A program made the position numbers and the translations under genes. A model generated the notes under the pieces. That model was not told where the DNA came from, did not search any database, and saw only the letters and a program-made list of their open reading frames with translations. A stretch of DNA of 56,625 bases, from NCBI GenBank assembly GCA_017556745.1, contig JAFYMF010000042.1, positions 1 to 56,625 on the forward strand. Direction: 5' to 3'. Below are positions 25,544 through 33,914 of this stretch, in pieces. Source of the stretch: Clostridia bacterium (GTDB taxonomy: Bacteria; Bacillota; Clostridia; Oscillospirales; CAG-272). Position 1 is the stretch's first letter, and each line of letters starts with the position of its first letter.

Positions 25544-25618
25544 ACCCAACCTCCGAAAATGCTATTCCTCGGTTTCAGGGTATGCTCATCGGAGCCACTT
25601 TGTGATTATATGCTGTTA

Positions 25619-26800
25619 TTAGTTCTCAAAGTATTTGCGAAGCTCGATAGACATATCGAGATTCTCCCACGGAGCCTTGAGATCCTCTCTACCCATGTGA
25701 CCGTAAGCCGCAAGGTATCTGTAAATAGGACGGCGAAGATCAAAACGCTCGATAATAGCCGCAGGACGAAGGTCGATGCACTTGTTTACTGCCTCTGCAA
25801 TCTTCTCCTCAGAAACAGTGTTGGTACCAAAGGTATCGATCATAACGGATACAGGCTTAGCAACACCGATAGCGTATGCGATCTGAACCTCACACTTCTT
25901 TGCAAGACCTGCCGCAACTACGTTCTTTGCAACGTATCGTGCAGCATAGGAAGCAGAACGGTCAACCTTGGTAGGATCCTTACCGGAGAATGCTCCGCCG
26001 CCGTGACGGGAATATCCGCCGTATGTATCAACGATGATCTTACGTCCGGTAAGACCGCTGTCACCCTGAGGACCGCCCACAACGAAACGGCCGGTGGGGT
26101 TAACGAATATCTTGGTGTTCTCATCGATCATAGCGGGATCAACAATGGGGGTGATAACGTGCTCAATAATATCACTGCGGATCTGAGCAAGCTCAACCTC
26201 GTCACCGTGCTGAGAGGAAACAACGATTGCGTCGATTCTCACAGGGGTATCATCCTCGTACTCAACAGTTACCTGAGTCTTTCCGTCGGGACGAAGGTAG
26301 GAAAGAGTTCCGTCCTTACGAACCTTGGTAAGCTGAAGAGAAAGACGGTGTGCAAGAGAAATGGGAAGAGGCATAAGCTCGGGAGTCTCGTCACAAGCAT
26401 AACCGAACATCATACCCTGGTCACCAGCACCGGTGTCATAGTTATCGGTGTGCTCACCGCTCTTAGCCTCAGCGGACTTGTCAACGCCGAGAGCAATATC
26501 GGGGGACTGACCGTGGATGGAGCTGAGAACTGCACAGGTATCACAGTCAAAGCCGTACTTTGCGCGGTCATAACCGATCTCACGAACGGTCTCTCTTACA
26601 ACATTCTGGAAATCAACTACTGCGTGGGTAGTGATCTCACCCATTACGTATACAATACCGGTGGTACAGGTGGTCTCGCAGGCAACACGTGCCATGGGGT
26701 CCTGGCGGAGAATTTCGTCAAGTATCGCGTCAGAGATCTGATCGCATATTTTGTCGGGATGTCCTTCGGTAACCGACTCAGAGGTAAAAAGCTTTCTCAT
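25619..26800 (-). CDS. metK: S-adenosylmethionine synthetase
   Basis: This 393-residue enzyme makes S-adenosylmethionine from methionine and ATP. It carries the expected signatures: [19 protein letters not shown] (residues 14-32) with metal and ATP ligands, the flexible-loop region, [15 protein letters not shown], and the glycine-rich [22 protein letters not shown] loop (here [20 protein letters not shown]). Length fits the family. Start ATG has AAAGGATATAA before it. A SAM-I riboswitch with terminator lies in the leader, so the product represses its own operon, and with it the small membrane protein, recD2 and comF downstream. Confidence 0.97.
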   Translation of the reverse strand: MRKLFTSESVTEGHPDKICDQISDAILDEILRQDPMARVACETTCTTGIVYVMGEITTHAVVDFQNVVRETVREIGYDRAKYGFDCDTCAVLSSIHGQSPDIALGVDKSAEAKSGEHTDNYDTGAGDQGMMFGYACDETPELMPLPISLAHRLSLQLTKVRKDGTLSYLRPDGKTQVTVEYEDDTPVRIDAIVVSSQHGDEVELAQIRSDIIEHVITPIVDPAMIDENTKIFVNPTGRFVVGGPQGDSGLTGRKIIVDTYGGYSRHGGGAFSGKDPTKVDRSASYAARYVAKNVVAAGLAKKCEVQIAYAIGVAKPVSVMIDTFGTNTVSEEKIAEAVNKCIDLRPAAIIERFDLRRPIYRYLAAYGHMGREDLKAPWENLDMSIELRKYFEN

Positions 26801-26861
26801 ATCATTTATATCCTTTCGATAATTTCACAAGATGAAATATTTACAGAAGTAAAAAAGAAAT

Positions 26862-26986
26862 GCCTCGGGGCACTCCCGAGGCGGATGATCGTCATCTACT
26901 CATCTGTCGGGAATTAGCACCTTACCGATACATATCGGCAGGTTGCCGGGCTTCACAGGGCCTGTCCCTCAGCCACTCTTGATAAG
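26862..26986 (-). ncRNA. SAM-I (S-box) riboswitch with terminator, leader of metK
   Basis: On the minus strand the aptamer runs from CTTATCAAGAG (26976-26986) to GATGAG (26899-26904), which pair as P1. The conserved core is present: CAAGAG with the kink-turn, the P3 stem with AAGCCCGGCAACC, and AAGGTGCTAATTCC before P4/P1. The stem GCCTCGGG (26862-26869 complement) with CCCGAGGC (26875-26882) followed by T-rich sequence is the intrinsic terminator. High SAM would favour it and shut off metK. Confidence 0.95.
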
Positions 26987-26994
26987 TTGAAATA

Positions 26995-27023
26995 ATTATA
27001 TCATAAAGGTGAAGTTTTTTCAA
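26995..27023 (-). promoter_or_regulatory. Promoter of the metK operon
   Basis: TTGAAA (27018-27023), 17 bases, TATAAT (26995-27000) on the minus strand, placed to start transcription just at the riboswitch. Confidence 0.8.
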
Positions 27024-27046
27024 GATATATAATAAAAAGTTAACAA

Positions 27047-27514
27047 TTATACAAGCCAAGACAAGAATCCGAGGAATCCGTAGCTAATGGCAGTAACGAC
27101 AACACCTGCAGTGAGCACTCCGAGGATTATCGATATCAATGCATTCTTAAACTTCATCTCAAGCATCGCCGCAACAAGAGCACCAGTCCATGCACCTGTA
27201 CCGGGCAGTGGCAGAGCAACAAATATAAAAAGGCCCAAGGTAGCATACTTCGTTATTTTATCCTTATTTTTCTCTGCCTTACGGATTATGAAATCAGATA
27301 CTTTTCTGAAAAGGGGTACCTTACAGGTATGCATGTAATGAAGAATTTTTCTGATAAGAATAAGAATAAACGGTACCGGGATGAGATTACCTACAATACA
27401 AACAAGGTAATTTATCCACATGGAAAGCTCCATTGCCACTCCCACCGGTATAGCACCGCGAAGCTCAATTATCGGCAGCATTGATATAAACAGTACCCAA
27501 AGAATTTTCGACAC
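27047..27514 (-). CDS. Small multi-drug export family protein (COG2426-type)
   Basis: This 155-residue protein has four or five hydrophobic segments and the family's conserved opening MLPIIELRGAIPVG and the loop ALPLPGTGAWTGALVA. It is an inner-membrane protein of the small multi-drug export family (Pfam Sm_multidrug_ex). Transport of drugs has been suggested for the family on little evidence. The start is GTG at 27512-27514 with GAGGG seven bases before it. It is monocistronic; no hairpin follows it before the metK promoter region. Confidence 0.85.
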   Translation of the reverse strand: MSKILWVLFISMLPIIELRGAIPVGVAMELSMWINYLVCIVGNLIPVPFILILIRKILHYMHTCKVPLFRKVSDFIIRKAEKNKDKITKYATLGLFIFVALPLPGTGAWTGALVAAMLEMKFKNALISIILGVLTAGVVVTAISYGFLGFLSWLV

Positions 27515-27546
27515 TTCAGTTCCCTCTTTTTTCTCAGTATTGATTT

Positions 27547-27575
27547 ATTATACTATATTATGCCCGCAAAAACAA
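27547..27575 (-). promoter_or_regulatory. Promoter of the small export protein
   Basis: TTGTTT (27570-27575), 17 bases, TATAAT (27547-27552) on the minus strand. Confidence 0.6.
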
Positions 27576-27681
27576 GTATCACTGTACGGAAATGGTGAAA
27601 ATATGAGAGGTGTCTGAATAATTAATTGTTTTTAACCTCCGCTGGGTCTGCGGACTTATGTCAGCTTTTTAAACATATACA

Positions 27682-27721
27682 GAACACCTCCGACAAGGGA
27701 TACGCCTTGTCGGAGGTGTTC
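27682..27721 (-). terminator. Terminator of the ABC exporter operon
   Basis: GAACACCTCCGACAAGG (27682-27698) pairs perfectly with CCTTGTCGGAGGTGTTC (27705-27721). The T-tract on the minus strand is weak and a few bases off. Confidence 0.7.
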
Positions 27722-27746
27722 GAGGATAAATATTTCTGATACGATT

Positions 27747-29705
27747 TTACTCAAGCTCAAATGCGCCGGTATAAAGCTGGTAGTAAACACCCTTATCCTT
27801 AATAAGCTTTTCGTGGTTTCCGCGCTCGATTATCTTACCATGGTCGAGCACCATTATAACGTCAGAATTCATAACGGTGGAGAGGCGGTGAGCAATAACG
27901 AATACCGTTCTGCCCTCCATCAGCTTATCCATACCTCTCTGGACGATCGCCTCGGTACGGGTATCGATAGAGGAGGTAGCCTCGTCAAGGATCATAACAG
28001 GGGGATCGGCAACTGCCGCGCGGGCAATAGCGATAAGCTGTCTCTGTCCCTGAGAAAGGTTTGCGCCGTTGCCTGAAAGCTCTGTGTTATATCCCTCGGG
28101 AAGACGGGTGATAAAGTCGTGCGCACCTGCAAGCTCTGCCGCACGGACACACTCCTCGTCTGTAGCATCAAGCTTACCGTAGCGGATGTTATCCATAACG
28201 GTACCTGTAAACAGATTGGTCTCCTGAAGAACAAGACCGAGAGAACGGCGAAGATCCGACTTCTTTATCTTGTTGATGTTAATACCGTCGTAACGGATCT
28301 TACCGTCCTCGATATCGTAGAAGCGATTGATCAGGTTGGTTATTGTAGTCTTACCTGCACCAGTAGCACCGACAAAGGCTACCTTCTGACCCGGCTCTGC
28401 GTATACGGTCACGTCATGAAGAACGGTCTTGCCCTCCTCATATCCGAAGTCAACATTCTCCATTCGGATATCACCGCGAAGAGGTGTATAGGTTACCGTT
28501 CCGTCACCGTGAGGATGCTTCCACGCCCAGTGACCTGTGTGCTCCTCAGTCTCACTTACCGTACCGTCCTCCGATACCTTTGCATTGACGAGAGTTACGT
28601 ATCCCTCGTCCTCCTCGGGCACAGCATCCATAAGGGAGAATATTCTTTCAGCACCTGCAAGACCCATCGCAATTGAGTTTATCTGCTGAGAGAGCTGGTT
28701 TATGTTACCGGTAAACTGCTTGGTCATATTGAGGAAAGGAATGGTTATATCTATGGTGAGTATTCCGATAGCTCCCGCAAATATAGAGGAGATACCGATA
28801 TTAGGCACCTTTGACACGAGAAGTATACCGCCTACTGTTGCAATTACTACGTAGAGGATGTTACCGATATTTGCGATAATTGGGCCGAGACAGTTTGCAT
28901 ACGCGTTTGCTCTGAAGCCATCCTCGTAAAGCTCGCCGTTAATGCGCTTGAAATCCTCCTTGGTATGTCTCTCGCGGCAGAAGACCTTAACCACCTTCTG
29001 ACCGTTCATCATTTCCTGGATAAAGCCCTCGGTCTTACCGATAGACTTCTGCTGACGGATGAAATATTTTGCTGAGCCGCCGCCGATCTTTCCGGAAACA
29101 AGGAACATAAAGAACACGCCCACAAGCACCACAAGAGTCATCCAAAGACTGTAGTAGAGCATTATAAACAGTACGCAAACAACGATGATCGAAGCCTGAA
29201 GCAATGAGGGAAATGCTTGAGATACAAGCTGACGGAGAGTATCGATGTCGTTGGTGTAATGACTCATTATATCGCCGTGCTTATTCTGATCGAAATACTT
29301 GATGGGAAGTTTCTGCATTCCTCTGAACATAGCACAGCGCATCTTATCAAGGAAGCCCTGAGTAATATACGCCATAAGCTGTGTCTGAAGAGTGACCGCA
29401 AGAAGAGACACTATATAAAGGGATATAAGTATGATGATCTTGGGAATAATGACCTGTGATGCACTCGCCCAATCACCTGTGGTATACCAGGTCTGAATAT
29501 CTGCAATTATCTGCTGCTGGAATATTGCGGGGACAGTAGCCGTTGCCGATGCAAACAGGATACAGAAAACAACCATAGGCAACAGTACGGGATAAAATTT
29601 AAACAGCATTTTAAGAACGCGGAGAAGGAGTTTGAAATCTATCTTTCTTCCGCCGGGACCGGGTTTACCGCCGGGTCCGCCGGGTCTTCCGTGAGGCTTA
29701 TTCAT
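27747..29705 (-). CDS. ABC exporter half-transporter with canonical ATP site
   Basis: This 652-residue protein fuses six transmembrane helices (type IV exporter) to an ATP-binding domain: Walker A VGATGAGKTT near 442, signature LSQGQRQL near 548, Walker B MILDEATSSID near 570 with catalytic Glu, H-loop VIAHRLST. The N-terminus before helix 1 is unusual: Gly/Pro-rich MNKPHGRPGGPGGKPGPGG. An acidic/His insert of about 50 residues (EEDEGYVTL ... GHWAWKHPHGDG) joins the membrane and ATP parts, longer than the usual linker. Its start overlaps the stop of the 29702-31441 gene by four bases (ATGA), so the two are made together and likely form a heterodimer. The exported substrate is unknown. Confidence 0.93.
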   Translation of the reverse strand: MNKPHGRPGGPGGKPGPGGRKIDFKLLLRVLKMLFKFYPVLLPMVVFCILFASATATVPAIFQQQIIADIQTWYTTGDWASASQVIIPKIIILISLYIVSLLAVTLQTQLMAYITQGFLDKMRCAMFRGMQKLPIKYFDQNKHGDIMSHYTNDIDTLRQLVSQAFPSLLQASIIVVCVLFIMLYYSLWMTLVVLVGVFFMFLVSGKIGGGSAKYFIRQQKSIGKTEGFIQEMMNGQKVVKVFCRERHTKEDFKRINGELYEDGFRANAYANCLGPIIANIGNILYVVIATVGGILLVSKVPNIGISSIFAGAIGILTIDITIPFLNMTKQFTGNINQLSQQINSIAMGLAGAERIFSLMDAVPEEDEGYVTLVNAKVSEDGTVSETEEHTGHWAWKHPHGDGTVTYTPLRGDIRMENVDFGYEEGKTVLHDVTVYAEPGQKVAFVGATGAGKTTITNLINRFYDIEDGKIRYDGININKIKKSDLRRSLGLVLQETNLFTGTVMDNIRYGKLDATDEECVRAAELAGAHDFITRLPEGYNTELSGNGANLSQGQRQLIAIARAAVADPPVMILDEATSSIDTRTEAIVQRGMDKLMEGRTVFVIAHRLSTVMNSDVIMVLDHGKIIERGNHEKLIKDKGVYYQLYTGAFELE

Positions 29706-31441
29706 TCCTTGTCACCTCCGCCCGTTTGCTGAGTATAAATATCTCTGTATATTTCAGAGGAGACGAGCAGCTCGCTGTGTGTACCCTTTGCCACGATCGA
29801 ACCGCCGTCCATTACGATTATGATATCCGCATCCTCAACCGAGGAGATTCTCTGAGCTATAATAAGCTTGGTAGTATCGGGAATGTACTTTTTAAAGCCC
29901 GAACGGATAAAAGCATCGGTCTTTGTATCAACCGCACTTGTAGAGTCATCAAGTATAAGGATCTTCGGCTTTTTAAGCAATGCTCTGGCAATACACAGTC
30001 TCTGCTTCTGTCCGCCGGATACGTTGGTACCGCCCTGCTCTATGTAGGTATCGTAACCGTCCTGGAACGACATTACAAAATCATGAGCCTGAGCGAGTCT
30101 GGCCGCTTCCTCTATCTCCTCGTCGGTTGCATTCTCGTTACCCCAACGAAGATTCTCCTTGATGGTTCCCGAAAAGAGCTGATTCTTCTGAAGCACCATA
30201 GCAACGCTGTCTCTGAGGGCGGTAACGTCATAGTCGCGGACGTCAACACCACCGACCTTGATACTTCCCGTTATGACGTCGTAAAGACGGGGAATGAGCT
30301 GAACCAAGGTAGACTTACTTGATCCCGTACCGCCGATAATACCAACGGTAGCACCCGAGGGAATCTCAAGATCTATATCAAAAAGAGCATATTTGTCAGC
30401 CTTACTTGAATACTTAAAGTTTACATTCTCAAATACGATAGAACCGTCCTTTACCTCTGTCACGGGATTCTCGGGATTGACTATACCGGGCTTTTCGCTG
30501 AGCACCTCATAGATACGCTTAGCCGACTCTGCAGACAAAGTGAGCATAACGTATATCATAGAGAGCATCATGAGAGATATCAGTATCTGCATACCGTAGG
30601 TAAGCATTGCAGATATCTGTCCTACGTCTATAGTTTCACCCATTGAGGTTATTGTAAGACGTGAACCCACAAGAAGCACGAAGATCATATTGAAGTACAC
30701 ACAAAGCTGCATAAGAGGGGAGTTGAGAGCAACTATTCTCTCAGCGCGGGTGAAGTCTTTACAGATATCGTCTGCTGCAACCTCAAATTTTTTCTTCTCG
30801 TAATCTTCTCGGGAAAAGCCCTTGACCACACGCATACCTCTCACGTTTTCCTCGATGGATTCGTTGAGCTTATCATATTTTCTGAATACGCGGCGGAATG
30901 CGGGCATGGCATTTCGTCCTATAAAAATAAGTCCCAGTGCAAGAATGGGAATGACTACAACAAAGGTTGCAGACAACATACCGCCCATAATATATGCCAT
31001 TATTACAGAGAATATCAGCATAAGAGGACAACGGACAGCAATACGGATAAGCATCATAAACGCCATCTGTACGTTAGTTACATCCGTTGTAAGACGGGTA
31101 ACGAGAGAAGCGGATGAAAACTTATCGATATTCTCAAATGAATAATCCTGTACAGAATCGAAAAGATCGTTGCGCAAATTACGCGCAAATCCCGCTGAGG
31201 CCTTTGCACAGGAATAACCTGCAATACCGCCGCAGGAAAGTGACATAACGGCCATTACCGTAAGAATAATACCGGTAAAAATTATCGACTTAATCTCTGC
31301 ACCTGCTTTGATACGGTTTACAAGATCTGCGGTTATAAAAGGAATAAGACATTCTATTATAACCTCACCGATAATAAATACCAGGGTAATTATCGTGGGT
31401 CTCTTAAACTCACGGACACAGCCTAAAAGTCTTTTAAGCAT
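29702..31441 (-). CDS. ABC exporter half-transporter with degenerate ATP site
   Basis: This 579-residue protein starts at ATG 31439-31441 with GGAGGTAAAT directly before it; an upstream in-frame extension of 16 codons lacks a binding site. Six transmembrane helices are followed by an ATP-binding domain: Walker A GGTGSSKST near 366, signature NVSGGQKQRL near 473, Walker B ILILDDSTSAVD near 495 and IIAQRISS near 526. The catalytic Glu after Walker B is Asp (DD instead of DE) and the H-loop His is Gln. Both changes are typical of the non-hydrolysing half of heterodimeric exporters, and the partner at 27747-29705 has both canonical residues. First gene of a two-gene operon. Confidence 0.93.
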   Translation of the reverse strand: MLKRLLGCVREFKRPTIITLVFIIGEVIIECLIPFITADLVNRIKAGAEIKSIIFTGIILTVMAVMSLSCGGIAGYSCAKASAGFARNLRNDLFDSVQDYSFENIDKFSSASLVTRLTTDVTNVQMAFMMLIRIAVRCPLMLIFSVIMAYIMGGMLSATFVVVIPILALGLIFIGRNAMPAFRRVFRKYDKLNESIEENVRGMRVVKGFSREDYEKKKFEVAADDICKDFTRAERIVALNSPLMQLCVYFNMIFVLLVGSRLTITSMGETIDVGQISAMLTYGMQILISLMMLSMIYVMLTLSAESAKRIYEVLSEKPGIVNPENPVTEVKDGSIVFENVNFKYSSKADKYALFDIDLEIPSGATVGIIGGTGSSKSTLVQLIPRLYDVITGSIKVGGVDVRDYDVTALRDSVAMVLQKNQLFSGTIKENLRWGNENATDEEIEEAARLAQAHDFVMSFQDGYDTYIEQGGTNVSGGQKQRLCIARALLKKPKILILDDSTSAVDTKTDAFIRSGFKKYIPDTTKLIIAQRISSVEDADIIIVMDGGSIVAKGTHSELLVSSEIYRDIYTQQTGGGDKE

Positions 31442-31504
31442 ATTTACCTCCAGGTTTATTATCCGAGCATACGTAAAAAACGTATACACATTTTTCCGTA
31501 TTAT

Positions 31505-31533
31505 ATTCTACCCCTTTACAGTATCATTGTCAA
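31505..31533 (-). promoter_or_regulatory. Promoter of the ABC exporter operon
   Basis: TTGACA (31528-31533), 17 bases, TAGAAT (31505-31510) on the minus strand. Confidence 0.7.
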
Positions 31534-31665
31534 TTATGACATTATCCAAAAACAGTTTACATATTAAAGATTATTTAGAGGTATATGTTGTATTTTGTCT
31601 TTATATTACCTGAAGTTAGATGTGTGTCTACTACCGATATTTCATGTTTGTGATACGCCGTTTGG

Positions 31666-31671
31666 TATAAT
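31666..31671 (+). promoter_or_regulatory. -10 box candidate for the M20 gene
   Basis: TATAAT lies about 50 bases before the start codon, but no good -35 box stands 16-18 bases upstream of it. Confidence 0.35.
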
Positions 31672-31721
31672 TGTTCAAAAAATAGGAATACTTATAAAAA
31701 AGAGATAAAAAGGAGAAGGAT

Positions 31722-32915
31722 ATGGGACATAAAGCAAACGAAATACTGAAAGAGGCCGAGAAAATAAAAGACGAAATGATATCCCACAGAAGGCAAATAC
31801 ACAGTGAAGCCGAGATTGGCTTTGACCTTGAGCATACTGTGGAATACGTAAAGAAGGTTCTTGATTCTATAGGAGTCGAATACACCGACTGTGGTATGTG
31901 CGGAGTAACGGCAGTTATAGGTGACAAAAAGAAAAAAGCCTTTCTTCTGAGGGCAGATATGGATGCTCTTCCCATAGAAGAAAAAAGCGGAGAGGATTTT
32001 GCCGCGAAAAACGGTAATATGCACGCTTGCGGACACGATATGCATACTGCAATGCTTCTCGGTGCGGCAAAAATATTAAAGGAACATGAGGGTGAGACAG
32101 ACGGTTGCATCAAGCTTATGTTTCAGCCATCTGAGGAAAACCTTATGGGGGCAAAACACATGATAGAAAAAGGAGTACTGACTTCTCCTGACGTATTCGG
32201 CGGCATGAGTCTTCACGTTTCACCCGGTCTTGACCTTGACACAGGCACGGTCATTCTTGGAAGAAAAGGAGTGTCCGCACCTGCCGCCGATACCTTTACC
32301 GTTGAGTTCATCGGTAAGGGCAGTCACGGTGCAATGCCGCACAAGGGGATAGATCCGATAATCCCAGCCGCACATTTCATCCTTGCGGCACAAGAACTGA
32401 TATCAAGAGAAATCCCTGCCGGAACAGGAGCAGTTTTGACGGTAGGGACAATCGACTGTAACGGCGGAATCAATATAATATCCGACCGTGCGGTAGTAAA
32501 GGGCAGTATGCGAAGCTTCTCAGACGAAACAGAAAAATATATGAAAAAGCGAATAGAAAAAATGGCCTGTGGTATAGGAGAAGTATTCAGAGTTAAGACA
32601 GAGGTGTTCTTCCCGGGCGGCTGTCCGGTGCTGAAAAATGACAGTGACCTAACCGACAGAGTAAGCGGATATTCAGAGGAGCTTTTCGGCTCATCTCCCG
32701 TTACCTCGACGGAAAAGCTTACAATGTCGGGCTCTGAGGATTTTGCTTATATAAGTGAAGGTGTTCCTGCCGTAACCATGATGATCGCCGCAGGCAAATC
32801 ATCTGACGGCTACAGTGAGCCGCTTCACAGTCCCCGCGTCACCTTTGACGAGTCCGCTCTTCCCTTCGGTTCCGCACTCCTTGCCTATACAGCCTTAAGA
32901 GAATGTGATAGATAA
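31722..32915 (+). CDS. M20-family amidohydrolase/aminoacylase
   Basis: This 397-residue cytoplasmic enzyme is of the M20D type, which removes acyl groups from amino acids or splits small amides using two metal ions. Visible ligands and catalytic residues: the DMDALP strand (residues 79-84), Cys103 and His105 in HACGHDMHT, Glu138-Glu139 in QPSEEN and the His of MSLHVSPG. The dimerisation (lid) domain holds GKGSHGAMPHKGIDPI. SGSEDFAYI near the C-terminus provides the last ligand region. ATG has AAAAGGAGAAGGAT upstream. It is alone between a divergent exporter and a bidirectional terminator. The natural substrate is unknown. Confidence 0.9.
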   Translation: MGHKANEILKEAEKIKDEMISHRRQIHSEAEIGFDLEHTVEYVKKVLDSIGVEYTDCGMCGVTAVIGDKKKKAFLLRADMDALPIEEKSGEDFAAKNGNMHACGHDMHTAMLLGAAKILKEHEGETDGCIKLMFQPSEENLMGAKHMIEKGVLTSPDVFGGMSLHVSPGLDLDTGTVILGRKGVSAPAADTFTVEFIGKGSHGAMPHKGIDPIIPAAHFILAAQELISREIPAGTGAVLTVGTIDCNGGINIISDRAVVKGSMRSFSDETEKYMKKRIEKMACGIGEVFRVKTEVFFPGGCPVLKNDSDLTDRVSGYSEELFGSSPVTSTEKLTMSGSEDFAYISEGVPAVTMMIAAGKSSDGYSEPLHSPRVTFDESALPFGSALLAYTALRECDR

Positions 32916-32960
32916 TCATCTATTTGAATGTTTTATATAAGACTAACAATGGATAATAAT

Positions 32961-32989
32961 AAAAGAGATGACAGAAAGTCATCTCTTTT
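32961..32989. terminator. Bidirectional terminator between the M20 gene and the GRE activase
   Basis: AAAAGAGATGAC (32961-32972) pairs with GTCATCTCTTTT (32978-32989). T runs follow the stem on both strands, so it closes both convergent transcripts. Confidence 0.88.
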
Positions 32990-33000
32990 TTAATAACAAA

Positions 33001-33900
33001 TCATTCTCCCGATACCCTTATCTCAACGCCGCTCTCGGAAAGAAGCTCTCTCCACTTAGGGGCAAACTCCTTACCTGCGGGTATGGGGTCGTATACGTCA
33101 CGGCCGACCGCGGTATTCTTATCTCTGCCAAGCTCGTGATAAGGCATGATCTCAGCATACATGATACCGTCCTTTCGCTCTGCGATAAAGTCGCGGAGAA
33201 GCACCAGATCCTCCTCGGAATCATTCTTTCCCGGAATCATGGGCAGACGGAGAACGATCTTCGCACCCACCGCGATAAGCGCATCAAGATTCTTATGGAT
33301 AACATCGGTATATACACCGGTGTTGATCTTGTGCTTTTCGCGATCTATACCCTTTATGTCAAAGAAGAAGGTGGCTCCAAGCTCGTGGAGACTCATAAAA
33401 AATTCTCTCTCGCCAAAGCCGGAGGTCTCGATAACAGACTCAATACCCTCCTCCTTTGCCATTCGAACAAGCTCGATAACAGCCTTACTCTGCATAGCAG
33501 GCTCTCCGCCGGATACCGTCATACCTCCGCCCGAGGTCTTGTAGAAGGGAACGTCCTTCTTTACCTCCTTGAGGATAAAGTCCAGATCGTCGGTCTTACC
33601 GCAAAGGCTGTTTGCGGTATTATAGCATTTCTCTGTGCATTTTCCGCAGAGCTCACATTTTGATCTGTCGTATATAAGCTCGCCCTTATCGGTAATTGTT
33701 CTTGCAGGACAGAATTCAAGACACCTTCCGCAAGAAGAACACTTGTGCTTATAAAACATTATCTCGGGGACACAGCTCTTTGACTCGGGATTATGACACC
33801 ACAGACAGTCAAGAGGACATCCCTTTAAAAATACTGCCGTTCTGATTCCCGGGCCGTCGTGTATACAAAATTTCTGTATATTAAAATATGTAAGTTCCAA
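33001..33900 (-). CDS. Glycyl-radical enzyme activating protein (radical SAM activase)
   Basis: This 299-residue enzyme uses SAM and a [4Fe-4S] cluster to place the glycyl radical on its partner enzyme. The radical-SAM triad is Cys28-Cys32-Cys35 in GCPLDCLWCHN; GGE of the SAM site is in TVSGGEPAMQ. Two additional [4Fe-4S] motifs are inserted: Cys54-57-60-64 (CSSCGRCLEFCP) and Cys82-85-88-92 (CELCGKCTEKC). This insert is found in activases of the dehydratase/lyase-type GREs, while PflA lacks it, so the class matches the five GREs upstream. The start is TTG at 33898-33900 with GAGAGG eight bases before it; no ATG lies nearby. It is the last gene of the GRE array and the only activase in the window, so it may serve all five. 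Confidence 0.93.
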   Translation of the reverse strand: MELTYFNIQKFCIHDGPGIRTAVFLKGCPLDCLWCHNPESKSCVPEIMFYKHKCSSCGRCLEFCPARTITDKGELIYDRSKCELCGKCTEKCYNTANSLCGKTDDLDFILKEVKKDVPFYKTSGGGMTVSGGEPAMQSKAVIELVRMAKEEGIESVIETSGFGEREFFMSLHELGATFFFDIKGIDREKHKINTGVYTDVIHKNLDALIAVGAKIVLRLPMIPGKNDSEEDLVLLRDFIAERKDGIMYAEIMPYHELGRDKNTAVGRDVYDPIPAGKEFAPKWRELLSESGVEIRVSGE

Positions 33901-33914
33901 AATTAATACCTCTC

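Noticed and set aside
25559..26917. Long plus-strand frame opposite metK and the riboswitch
   Set aside because: metK is certain, and the frame runs across the SAM riboswitch with no ribosome binding site; it is a shadow.
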